Assembly (NCBI GenBank): GCA_958496175.1
Contig: OY292278.1
Location: 15,252,001-15,316,000 of the forward strand
Length of the DNA stretch: 64,000 nucleotides
Reading direction: 5' to 3'
Source of the DNA: Sisyra terminalis
Taxonomy: Eukaryota; Arthropoda; Insecta; Neuroptera; Sisyridae
Shown: piece by piece, positions 13,064 through 24,352 of the stretch
Layout of the letters: each line of letters starts with the position of its first letter
Numbering within the stretch: the first letter of the stretch is position 1
Made by a program: the position numbers and the translations under genes
Notes under the pieces: generated by a model
What the model saw: the letters and a program-made list of their open reading frames with translations, nothing else
The model's database searches: none
What the model was told of the DNA's origin: nothing

Positions 13064-14035
13064 AGACTGGACCAAAAAAATCGACTATTTTTTTTTGAAT
13101 AGTATATCGAAAGTATTGTTCAAGGTGACAAAAAAAAATGTCGGGAAAGTTTGAGCCCTTAATATTAATATTAAGAGGTCTATCATCTTTAATTTAGATT
13201 TTTTATTTGTGCCTTCATTTTTGCATGTGAATTCTGTGAAACTATGAAGTTAAAAAAAATTATCTGCACATATATTTGTAGAAAATTAAATTCCCTACAA
13301 AAAACGTTTCTTTGGAAATTTTTGCCAGACACGCCGTTTCCGAATAATCAAGCTTTAAACATTGATATAATTTCTAGATTTATCTTCTTTATTTTGGAAT
13401 TTTGTAAGTAACGAACAAATACATATATAGAAATAGACAATATAAATTCTTAAAGGGAATTTAATGTTCTACAAAAAAGGTTTTTAACGTTTTTACATAA
13501 AATCTTTTTTTCAAAAGTTATTCACAATTAAAGTTGAAGGCAAAATTAAATTAATGTTTTTTTCATTGTTGAACCAATTTTGAAAGAGTGATTTTATGTA
13601 AAAACGTAAAGAGACCTTTTTTGTAGAGCATTGAATTTCCTTCAAGAATCTTAATTTTTCATTTCTATATATTTATTTTTTCGTTACTTACAAAATTCCA
13701 AAATAAAGAAGATAAATCTAAAAAATATATCAATGTTTAAAGCTTGATTATTCGGAAACGGCGTGTCTGGCAAAAATTTCCAAAGAAACGTTTTTTGTAG
13801 GGAATTTAATTTTCTACAAATATATGTGCAGATAATTTTTTTTAACTACATAGTTTCACAGCATTCACATGCAAAAATGAAGGCACAAATAAAAAATCTA
13901 AATTAAAGATGATAGACCTCTTAATATTAATATTAAGGGCTCAAACTTTCCCGACATTTTTTTTTGTCACCTTGAACAATACTTTCGATATACTATTCAA
14001 AAAAAAAAAAAAAGTCGATTTTTTTGGCCCAGTCT
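13064..14035. mobile_element. Foldback element, near-full-length inverted repeat (972 bp)
   Basis: Arms of about 460 bp (13064 to about 13525, and about 13575 to 14035) are inverted copies with very few differences and a spacer of only about 50 bp. Ends are AGACTGG and CCAGTCT. It is flanked by ACACTATT (13056-13063) and ACACTATA (14036-14043), a 7/8 match that suggests an 8-bp target duplication. The related sequence at about 17735-17770 reads straight through (GGCATTAAAAATTTGTACAC then TAGATGT), which serves as an empty site. No protein is encoded. Confidence 0.88.
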
Positions 14036-14156
14036 ACACTATATGTTAAAACGTTGTTACTTCTGAGGCTGATTATATCAATGATTTAAAATCAATAGTT
14101 GTAACAAAATTTTGTGCTTGAATTATAGAAAAAACGACATTCTTTTCCGGTACACC

Positions 14157-15454
14157 TATTATTAACAGTTATTGTGGATGCCAATGAATTTTCTGAAAAA
14201 AAGACTTAGATCATTCAGTAGGTGTTTGGATTGAATTGAATCAGTGTTTATGGCTACGATTTGGTAATCCGGCTCGAAGGATCAATGCTTGTTTGTGTGA
14301 TTCAAAAAAAGTTTTTGGTATCTCTGATATTTTAACATTATTTTATTTCCAAAGAACTGTTAAAGATCAAAATTTGATAAATTGTACCGATTAGAACGTT
14401 TTGCATTTCCAATGTACAAATGTTAAATGTCTGATTAACAATACAATAAATCCGTCAGTTAATTCACCATGACCAATCATTCAACAATTGTTTGGCTCCA
14501 AAACTCTCAGCGGAAATAATGAAGATATTTTGAAATAAATGTCACTCTCATTCACCGATTTTCTAAAACTGAAACTACTCTAACCAGTTTTAATTGTAGC
14601 TTAATTAGCCATTATTTCCCAATGAGACATTGGAATTGTAAAAGTTTTCTAATCAAACACAAAAACTTATTATAAAAAAAAATTTAACTTCTTCATTACA
14701 ATGACTTTTTCAAAAAAAAAAATATTTATATAAGTTGCTGACTAATTTTTTTTTCCAAATGAAAATCCCGCGGTCAAATATCAAATTTTTCTATTCACGC
14801 AATGTGAAAGTTTAAGACATCTCCAAATGCATTTTGTCGAGTTGTATGCGCTCGTGGGAATTATCGAAACGAAAAATCGAAGACAAAAAAAGCATTTGCA
14901 TTTCTTCGGCTGCGACTTGTGCTGGGGCTCTTTTGTAATTATTTGTTAAAATCTAGTTAAGCCTTTTTGGTTCGGCATCGGCTCAGTGCCGTGTGATTTA
15001 CTGTTTAAGTGCTGTGCCATAATATGGTGTTATGTTTTTGGAAGGCCTGCAGCTAGCGTTATTGCTATGGTGAAATGTAGGTCGAGTATCGTCACGTCTT
15101 CAGTCCCATCTTCTTCATTAAAATAAGTGAAAACAAAGAGCCACAACACATGATTTTCGTGTTTCGTGCTCAGATTCCTTCCGTCGACGGTTACCTTATA
15201 TATCACAAAGATCGTCGCTCTAATCAAAACTCACTTTTCCATCGTTTCCCAGTAGTTTGTCGACAATTAATCAGTAACTAGCAACTTGAAGCCAACAAAA
15301 ATTATTACTGACGGCTACTGAAACTTATAACATAGCACAAAATCGCGAAATCTTCAATCAAAACCAGTGCTTCATGATACGAATATGTGTAGATACCGAA
15401 ACATTATTTCTTTACAAAAAATATCCATTTTTGGATACCTGAATCTTCTTTTTA
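14157..15454. other. Intergenic DNA with a GC-richer patch at 14.8-15.25 kb
   Basis: Most of this is plain AT-rich sequence. From about 14860 to 15250 the base composition rises. It contains an initiator-like CTCAGTG at 14983, and on the minus strand a short ATGGAAAA followed by a GTGAGT donor-like site at about 15230-15240. This could be a promoter or first-exon region, but I cannot connect it to any coding exon. Confidence 0.25.
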
Positions 15455-16826
15455 TTTCCACATATTATAAGCCATAGGCCTGTAATTTGATGTTCATAAT
15501 TTGGAGGTCTTTTGAAGAATTGTCATATTTGAGGCCTATTGCTTCACGCGATTTTTCCAAACCTTGCTAGCTATTTTGTTTTTCCTTCCACCGTTCACCA
15601 GGATGAAGTTTGGAAAGTCTCAACACTGCAGCCAAAGGCTTATTGTATTTCCTGGGCCCCTGATTTATTTATTGTAAGCCAAAAGTCCAAGCAAATCTCA
15701 GCAACCGGCGAACAAAATGATACTCGACCAATTCAGTACTGGAATTCCCAGCTCTTCTGACCATTCTGCCGACGTGATCATTTTAGACCAGCGATTCTTA
15801 CCCTTGTTAGAGGTACTCAATCCCATCAGTTTCGACAAAATTTTAAACATAGGTGCCTTCCACTGAACCCTTGGGGTTCGATCGAACCCAGGTTAAGAAC
15901 TACTTTAGCGTATCCCCAAATTTCCAACCAAATTTCCACATATTATAAGCCTCAGGCCTGTAATTTTATATATTCATAATTCTATCTATCTATTTGGAGG
16001 TCTTTTGAAGAATTGCCATATTTGAGACCTATTGCTTCGCGCGATTTTTCCAAACCTTTCTAGCTATCGATAAATTTGTTGTGTCCATATTTACATAATA
16101 TTATTTATTGTTAGCAGGAAAGTGGTCTTAAAGGATGTAAATCCATATACAAATAATTAATTCAGCGACGTTTCGGTTCTTTATTTGACCTTCATCAGGC
16201 TTCTGAAAAATCATATTAATTCAAACACATGTTTACAGAACTTTTCAGGACATTCTTTGTTGTTAAATTGTTCATTTACCAATTTAACAATTAAGAATGT
16301 CCTGAAAAGTTCTGTAAACATGTGTTTGTATTGATATGATTTTTTAGAAGCCTGATGAAGGATAAATAAAAGACCGAAACGTCGCTGAATTAATTATTAG
16401 TATATGGATTTACATCCTTTAAGACCACTTTCCTGTTAAAAATAAATAATACTTTCTAACTATTTTATTTTTCCTACCACGATTCACCAGGATGAGATTT
16501 AGAAAGCCTCAACTCTGCAGCTTTGACTTGTTGTATTCCCTAGATCCCTATTTCATTTATTGTAAGCCAAAAGTCCGAGAAAATCTCAGCAACCGGCGAA
16601 CAAAATATTACTCGACCAATTCAGTACTGGGATCGAAGATCCCCAGTTCTTCTGACCATCCTGCCGACGTGATCATTTTAGACCAGTTATTCTTAACCTT
16701 GTTAAAGGTACTCAATCCCATCAGTTTCGCCAAAATTTTAAACATAGGTGCCTTCCACTGAATTCTTGGGGTTCGATCGAACCCAGGTTAAGAACTACTT
16801 TAGCGTATCCCCAAATTTCCAACCCA
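15455..16826. repeat. Tandem segmental duplication, unit about 478 bp
   Basis: Unit A (15455-15930) and unit B (15933-16826) are direct copies. Shared landmarks are TTTCCACATATTATAAGCC, CTCAGCAACCGGCGAACAAA, CTGCCGACGTGATCATTTTA and GGGGTTCGATCGAACCCAGG. Unit B is longer because it contains the palindromic insertion 16068-16452. Near its end each unit has a small hAT-like module (CAGCGATTCTTACCC at 15793 or CAGTTATTCTTAACC at 16684, with GGTTAAGAACTAC as the other end). No coding potential is evident. Confidence 0.88.
16068..16463. mobile_element. Palindromic insertion with hammerhead-like motif and 11-bp target duplication
   Basis: This 385-bp insert (16068-16452) interrupts unit B of the duplication. 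Flanks TTTCTAGCTAT (16057-16067) and TTTCTAACTAT (16453-16463) match at 10 of 11 bases. Unit A keeps one such site uninterrupted near 15569. Inside, arms of about 175 bp (about 16098-16451, centre near 16274) are inverted copies. Each arm carries CCTGATGAAGG...CCGAAACGTCGCTG: on the minus strand at about 16168-16199, and on the plus strand at 16352-16383. A target duplication of this length fits target-primed insertion, as in Penelope-like or LINE-driven elements; this is inference. Confidence 0.85.
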
Positions 16827-16866
16827 TATATCAAATTGGCTTTATTATAGTTTTGTATAACTTCAA

Positions 16867-17600
16867 TTTGTTTTCTATTGAAAAACCAGATCAATTACAT
16901 TGTTAATTCTGGCGTGCCCCAAATCTGGTTTTTTGGGTTTCCAGCTATTGTTGAGCTGCAGTCTATATGATCCCTTCCATGGCACCCCTTTGATAAAGAT
17001 TCTCAGGGGGGGCAAGTTCAGAATGACTTCCAGGGCCGCTGTTGGAGTGGTGTTCATTGCTTCAGTAATGCCAAGACAGGCCTGCCTTTGTATGGTTCCC
17101 AGTCTTCTATGTGCTGTTCTATGTGTTGTTTGTTCCACTTTTGGCCACCAAACGGTAGCACCGTAGGTTAGTGTTGGTCTAATTATCATGGTATAGAGCC
17201 ACCATACCATTCTTGGTTTTAGACCCCATGCTTTGCTAAAGGCACACCTGCACATATTCATGCAGATAGTGGCCTTGTTGATAATTTTTTCCAGGGTAGC
17301 GTCTGGTCTAAAGTGATACCCAGATATTTTGCTTCCTTTTGTGTCACAAGTATTTTACCAAAGATTATGGTTTTGTATAACTTCAATTCGTTTTCTATTG
17401 AAAGACCAAATCCTCTTCTTAGAAGCCACCATATTTTCCTTAATTTTGGAATCTATTTGTACTTTTTAGCTAATATGTGGAGTTTCCATATACTTTTTTT
17501 GTCTAATGCGATACCCAAATATTTTCCCTCATCCTTTTGTGGAACAGGGATATTATTAATTTGAATTCCGGGTGTTGTTTACTTAAAGTAATTTGAGAAA
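16867..17600 (-). mobile_element. R1/I-like non-LTR element relic (RT thumb)
   Basis: On the minus strand, 17261-16875 keeps 128 codons open. It reads AWGLKPRMVWWLYTMIIRPT, LTYGATVWWPKVEQT, then IQRQACLGITEAMNTTPTAA and LEVILNLPPL. This order is characteristic of the RT C-terminus that leads into RNase H in R1/I-type LINEs. Upstream (17330-17270) frame-shifted pieces resemble the YLGVTLD..L.W box. The RNase H part is missing, so the piece is a fragment. It may belong to the same clade as the tail at 5950-6490. Confidence 0.8.
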
Positions 17601-18325
17601 TGAAATTTATTTTCCCGTTTGGAGCTATTTTTCCAAGTGGTGTATGAAGGACTGAAGTTTATAGGACAAAATTAGTCAAAAATTGAAGGCTTAAATAGGG
17701 TTAAAAATTTATTTTTTTGATATTTTCCTTATATAATTTGGCATTAAAAATTTGTACACTAGATGTCAAAATGTTGATACTATTGAAGCTGATTATATCA
17801 TTGATTTATACCTTTTTTATGCCTTTAATCGCTTTTTTCGATATTATTGATTCTCATATTAGGTAGTACTAGGTTTTAAAGTCAATAGTTGTTTTATCGA
17901 ATAGAATTTCGATTTCTTATTATTTTTGGATAGTATTCGAATATCATAATGTTCGGATAATTTATCGAAAAACATAATACCTACCGTATTTACCTTATCG
18001 TTGTATTAATTTAACTCTTCTATTTACTCCAACTGACTCCAACTATAAAAATAGCTCCGAAATATAAAATTCAAAAAGATGGGTGGGGTAAATCGAATTG
18101 AAACAATGAATTCTATTAAAATAAATTTATTAATGTTAAATATCAATTACATATAAAGTATAACACAATAACAGTTTTTTGCATATTTACAATTGTTTAT
18201 ATAAATTATGTAAAAGTATCAATTGCTACAATTATATAGAAATATTAAGTTAATAATCAATAGTTGTAACAAAATGTTGGGTTTTAATTGTGTAATAAAA
18301 AAAACGATTTTACTTTCCGATACAC
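17601..18325. mobile_element. Second copy of the mariner-like element body, partial
   Basis: Sequence from about 17640 to 17860 parallels 12950-13055 joined to 14040-14095 (GGCATTAAAAAT, GATTATATCA, TGATTTA). From about 18255 to 18325 it parallels the right end of the element at 14090-14156, ending TTCCGATACACCTAAT. The left terminal repeat was not found. Between the two matches is unrelated AT-rich sequence. Confidence 0.55.
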
Positions 18326-19325
18326 CTAATGTATTTAATTAAAATGTGAAAAAATATATCAAAAATTTTAGAATTTCAGAAATTCCTTATAATCTATCTT
18401 ATAGGATTTATCCTTTCTGTTTTTCGGCACAGTTGTATACATTAATTTGATTCTTTTACAAAATAATAGTTCAATATGAAAAATATTTGTAGATACCAAT
18501 ATTCCTTACTTTCTTTTATGTGATTCGAATGACCCAAACAACCCGAATGACCCAAACCTTTTGCATAGAATGTAACCTTTGGATTTATAGAACTGTTAAC
18601 ACCTTGATTTAGCTAATCAAGGATTGGCCAAATGTGTCGCTTACATGCATTGAAATCTCCAACCGATTCCAAGTTCATACATCAAATTATCAGCGATTTT
18701 TCGCCAAGATTGACGTGGATCAACGTCGACATAATAAATTCTTGTTAAAAATAATCACGAATGAAATCTCTTGAGAATAAAATGTTGGAATCGCATTCGA
18801 AAACGTTCACTTTCTATTTGCGACACGTACGTGTGTACCTATATGAAATCCTGACATCTTCAATTCCAGCAATTATCAGGTCGGACCAATCTTGCCAGTG
18901 CCTTCCACTAATGTCTATCAATTATCATCTTGGGTTTGTGCAAATTTTCGAATTTACTCGGAATTTCAGAGATTAGGTGGAAAGATTTTGAGTGGTTTTG
19001 ATGGATTTGTTTGGATTGTATGTTGTTGGCGGTTGGTATATTAAAGAGCTGTTCCACCTGTGTGATGAGAATGTTCTCATGATATTACAAATTATTTAAA
19101 ACGCTGATATTTCAGACTATTCTTTTTATTACGAACAATGTTTGATACATAAGAAATGTTTTCTTGGTCTAAGTAAGCCGTATCAATTGGTCAATTTTTG
19201 CAAAAATCATCTTGTTAACATGGTAAAATTATGTTTTTCCTTTTCGGATTATTATGTAATTCTTTGACCTTACCATAATTGAATGAAATATCATGTCTCT
19301 AAATTTCATATCACTCCTAAAGAAA
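18326..19325. other. Intergenic DNA, no gene seen
   Basis: A somewhat GC-richer patch at 18560-18980 holds a 71-codon plus-strand frame (18761-18976). It matches nothing I know, and I could not link it to neighbouring frames. Confidence 0.4.
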
Positions 19326-19329
19326 AATT

Positions 19330-21750
19330 AAATTAAGTTCATCGGTTATGGATGAAACAGATGTGTTAATTAAATGGTTTTATAACTCAAAGAACACCTA
19401 AAGCAAGTGCAAAATACTTTGGTACTGTAGTACGAGATAATCCATCTTTATAAATGACAACTTTTCCGGGAAACAATGAACGTAGATTGCTTTTAAAAAC
19501 ATCAAAATTCACAGAAGAAGATCAAAATATTAATGGCTTTAGACATGACATTAGACATCATTCATAAATCACGTAATTCCCTCAAGAATAAGATGAAGAT
19601 AAATAAACAGAAAGTGATAAAATTTGTAATTGAGGAATATCAGGAATTGGGATCAAATTACGGGAAGCAAGATAAAATGAAAAAATTGCCGAAATTCCCA
19701 AATAGGTTCAGGAGAAAAGGCTAGTGTAACCTAGAAACATCATAAGAATCATAAGTATTCCTATTAAAAGAAGTCATTTAAAATTTAAAAGTTTTTAAAT
19801 GTCTTCAATAGTTTTTTTAAACGCATTGAATAAAAATTTAATATTCTAACAAGGTTAATAGAAAAATAAACGATAAAAGACATATGGCCAATGATCAGAC
19901 AAGCTACGAAACACTACACATCAGTTGCATATTTTTTATCATTGACTTCTAAACGTTTCCACGTATTTTATTCTATTTCATAGCGTAATTTTAATTCTTT
20001 CTTATTTCATTACAACATCAAAAATAAAACTGTATTAATTTGCCAGAGTTTCCAAAAAGATTCAGGAGGAAGGCTGGTGTGACTTGGAAACATCATAAGT
20101 ATCCCTTTTAAAGCAAGTAACCCATTAAAAAAATATTTTTACGTGTTGACCTAATAGTAAATATAGTTTAATAATTTATATCCAAAAAGTCTTTTAAGAA
20201 AGATATCAAAAATATTTGTCATTAATCGGTTATGGATGAAACAGATGTTTTAATTAACTGACTTTGAAGCTCAAAGACTATCTAAAGCAAGTGCAATATA
20301 CTTTGGTTCTGTAGTACGAGAAAATCCATCTTTAGAAATGACAACTTTTCCGGGAAAACATGAACCTAGATTGCTTTTAAAACCATTAACATTCACAGAA
20401 GCAGATCAAAATATGAATAGCTTTAGACGTGACATTAGAGATCATTCATAAATCACGTAATTCCCCCAAGAATAAGATGAAGATAATTAAAGAAAAATTG
20501 CTAAAATGGTAATTGTCAAATATCAGAAATTGGGGTCAAATTTCGGGAAGCAAGATAAAAGAGATAAAAAAGTTACCGGAATTCCCAAAAAGATTCAGGA
20601 GGAAAGGCTAGTGTGACCTGCCTGAAAACATCATAAGGATCATAAGAATTCCTATTAAAACAAGGCATTTAAAATTCAAAAGTTTTTTGAACATATTTAA
20701 CAATAGAGGGTATTCTAACAAGATTGATAGCACAATAAGTGATAGAAAAGCTGATATGCATGTATTAAAAAAGGACAAAGATATAAATATGGCATGTGAG
20801 TAGACATGCTACGAAACGTTACGCATCAGTTGCATATTTTAACCGTTAACTTTTATACGTTTCCACATATTCTATTCTATTTCATAGCGTATTTTGAAGT
20901 CTTCTTTAATTCGTTGTAATTTTAAAAATACGACTTTATGAATGCATTTGACAATAATAACGTAATTCAGGTTCTATTAATTTCAAAACAGCTAAGAATT
21001 GAAAATATGTAATAATAATTTTTCAAGGCATAACAATAGATCTCAATTGAATTTGAATTTTGCCACATTTAATAACTTGGCTGAACTCACGGCTCCTCCT
21101 TAAAATAGATTCTGTTATGTTCTATTCAAAACTCACCAGGTGGCGATAACAATTTCGTAGCAATATTTTATTTATTTTTTGATAAACGCCTTTTATTTAC
21201 TCCGAATAACTTCGTTTAGCTTTAGAACAAAATTATTTGAAAGTATTTTATGTAATTTTTGCAACAGGATTTAGTGAATTTTAAATAAATAAAAATGATA
21301 CTACTTGAATAATGACTTCACCCAGCTTCGCTTTCCAAGAAGCAAATTGATAACTCGTGATAGAGTATAACAAAGACATCATATACCTCTATCTCTTGAT
21401 TTCTTAGCGTCCAATCAATATAACAGTGGAATTTTAATGTTAAAAAAACATTAGAACTCGTTTAAAGTAATTAGAAGCATTTTAAATGTTATAATTTCAA
21501 AATGACGTTTTTTTAACAGGGAATAAACCAGTAAAGCTTTTCCAACTAAACGAAAGCTTTCAGATGTATTTTACTTAGAAATTATAAAAACTTCTCATAA
21601 ATAAGAATTATTTTGCAAAAACTTTTATTGGAAATCGAAAAAAATATTTTTACATGTTAACCCAATATTAAAGATAGTGCCACGTTTAATATTTTTTACT
21701 CAAAAAGTCTTTGAAAAAAGATATTTGAAATATTTGCCAAACATTATGTC
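19330..21750. repeat. Degenerate long duplication of an unidentified element
   Basis: Blocks repeat in order. ATCGGTTATGGATGAAACAG occurs at 19341 and about 20225. GACAACTTTTCCGGGAAA occurs at about 19455 and 20340, and AATCACGTAATTCCC at 19567 and 20450. A CCAAAAAGATTCAGGAGGAA block occurs at about 20050 and 20585. A further flank (AATATTTTTACRTGTT) occurs at about 20137 and 21642. Spacing is about 890 bp. The copies have broken frames; an ancient coding origin (codons around FTEEDQN) is possible, but I cannot name it. Confidence 0.65.
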
Positions 21751-24150
21751 TATACTCCATATATATAAATATCATATATCTGTAATTACTTTACAACCTG
21801 GTAAGAGGGCAGTTACCCCCTTTTACCCGTACATTGATATCTCCATGCTTCAATTTCCCAATACAAATTTTCAATTAATCAAATAATCATAAACATATTT
21901 TTTTGAACAATAAATTTAATTTTTTATTGGAAGAAAAAATCAATTAATATTTTTTACTGCAACCAAATATTGCAATTTCAATATTATTTTTTTCATATTT
22001 ATTTGGTTTGCATACTGAAAGGTAAATACATCTTAATTTATTTAATTCGTACGTGAAATACGATTATTTCAATTAGGAAACTTTCTATTTAAAATAAATA
22101 AAAAAAAATCTCAAGTGAAATACATTCATAATATATGACTAAGATACGTCAAGGAAATTAGATGAGTATTTGAGATTGGATCAAATTAAATCTTGATCTA
22201 CATCATTGATAAATATTAATTTGTGTCAATATATAATCCAAGTTGTAAAATTCACGGCAAATATGTAGCAATAAAATTGTAATATCTTACAAATTTATTG
22301 GATTATTATCTTATGTGCATTGTCGATTAAATAATTGTGCAATAAAAGTTATGATTTAATTTACACTGTAGCCTTTTTAGTGGATTTTATTTTAATGATT
22401 TAAAAGGGAAACGAGCAAATTTTTCACTTAATATAGATAATAGTAACGGCTTTTTATTCTTCACACTTACCTATTCTCAATTCTGTTTCAATTGTAAATG
22501 TGTGAGAAATTCTGCATAAGAACAAAGCGGCCCAATAAGTCATATTCCCATAAAATTGTTATAAATAAATACCTACACAATTTGTAACATGTTCTTTCCT
22601 CTTTTTTCACAATTTTCTGTGTTACATAAACTTTTTTTCTACTCTATACAATTCATTATTAATCTGGTATTGTTGATACTGAAATTACGCAAGAAAATTT
22701 GCATGGGAAATGTGTGGTACAAGAAGTCACAAATCTGGACTGTTTTGTTTGAAAATTAACATTTTTTTGGTCTTTTAATTAATTTAATTTTTGGATAATT
22801 AGTTTAAAATGACTTAATTTTTGTAAAAGTGAGTAAAAAATGTTTCCAAAACAAATTAGACTTATGGGAAATAATAAAGAAGTCAGAAGTTGAGATTTCC
22901 TTTCGAAGCAATTATCAAGTCATGTATTGTTAGAGTGTCAGTGAATTACTTTCAGATTCTTTTAATATTAATAAATTAACAATTAGTCATAGTTCACAAT
23001 TTAGTCATAGCTTCTTTCCTACGCGCCCAATTATAGATAAATCTTAATCCTACTTTATTGTATATACTAATTCCTCCCATAATTTGGATTTGGACTCCAA
23101 TAGAAAGGAACCTAATAACAAACTTAGAATAATCATAATAAATAATAAACTAACTACTAAAACAATTTTAAACGAATCTTTCCAAATTTATTTTCTATTC
23201 AACGTTCTTTTACTCCGTAATAGTACATTATACCATCTTATGAAGCAGTGTTTCCCAAACATTTGAAATTTTTGCATCCTTTAAAACTTTACACAACCTG
23301 AGTACCTTTTGTCAAGAAAAAAATGCAAATCCTTTAATTTCTGTATTATACTGTTGTCTAAATGTCTGAACCATTTGTTGTATCAGACTTCCTGGGAATC
23401 CGAGTACCATACTTTGAAAAACATTGTTTTAAAGGAAGGAGAAGAAAGGAACAACATATTCATTAAACTCGAGTTCCATTAAGGGACATTTAATTCGCAA
23501 ATAAATCGGGCAATAATAAAAATGTAGCAAAAATTAGGGCTTATATCCCTTTTAGAACCATCAAATCTGGCAAAGTTGCATGCTCTACTTTGTTTTCAAT
23601 TTAATTCGCGAATAAATCGGGTCATAATGAAAATTTAGCCACGAAATAGAAAATTATACCTAATATAGAATTGAAAATCAATGTGAAAAATATAACATTG
23701 CCAGATTTCACGGATCTAAAGGGGACATGGGCCAAAATTAGTTAAAATAATACGATATTAAAATTGAACATGGAAATCTTAAAATAAATTTAAAATAACG
23801 TAGAAAATTCAACTTTGTCAAACATTGATGTCGCTAAAAGAGGCTTAAGTCGAATGAATATGATGTTTCTTTATTTAAACAATATTTTCCAAAGTGTGGT
23901 TCACATATTCCTTCAACCTTCATACCACTTTTCTATGATTTAAGTAAAAATCCGCCGAAAGTTCTTTGAATTATTTTAAACCCCCCTCGTGGGGGGGGGT
24001 TTATCACCTCGATTAGTAGTTCCTGATCTACGCCATAATTTAAAATATGTAGAAGTTTTGGAAATTTTACACTATCAAACTCGTTAAAACTGCCTTCCAC
24101 CAGCCCTGAAGAAAAGGTTGCCTAACTTTTATACAAAATTTAAAAAAAAA
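21751..24150. other. AT-rich intergenic DNA with one possible MITE and a GC hairpin
   Basis: A hAT-like end CAGTGTTTCCCAAAC is at 23247, with a weak partner TTTGAAAAACATTG near 23425. I found no target duplication, so this is only a possible MITE. At 23978-24003 AAACCCCCC, a TCGT loop and a run of nine Gs then TTT form a small hairpin. No coding region was found. Confidence 0.35.
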
Positions 24151-24352
24151 TAAGATCTATAAATTTAAATGAATATTAGAGGATTAATGGATCATAAAGC
24201 TCAACTGCAATATTAGTTAGCGACATTTCGCTATATTTAATAGCTTCTTCTTGATGTACACAGAGCCTGAAGAAAATCGCTAACTAATATTACAGTTGAG
24301 TTTTTATAATCCATCAATCCTCTAATATTTATTTAAATTTATAAAGATCTTA
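24151..24352. repeat. Small palindrome with hammerhead-like motif (202 bp)
   Basis: Arms of about 85 bp run from TAAGATCT (24151) to AGATCTTA (24352) and match with scattered changes. The left arm, read on the minus strand (24222-24255), has AAGAAGAAGCTAT, a 5-base loop, then ATAGCGAAATG. The right arm keeps CCTGAAGAAAATCGC. It is the same layout as the palindromes at 8.3 and 16.1 kb but shorter and more decayed. Confidence 0.75.

Larger units (their letters stand above)
12043..14156. mobile_element. Tc1/mariner-like element, TA-flanked, with two nested insertions
   Basis: Terminal inverted repeats match for 27 bp. The left starts GGTGTACCGGAAAAGAATG at 12043 and the right is its complement ending at 14156. 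Both are flanked by TA (12041-12042 and 14157-14158), the usual Tc1/mariner target. The element holds a hAT MITE (12165-12431) and a foldback element (13064-14035), leaving about 0.87 kb of its own sequence. I find no transposase frame, so it is internally deleted or decayed. A related sequence at about 17640-18325 lacks the foldback and ends with a similar TTTCCGATACACCTAAT. Confidence 0.75.
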
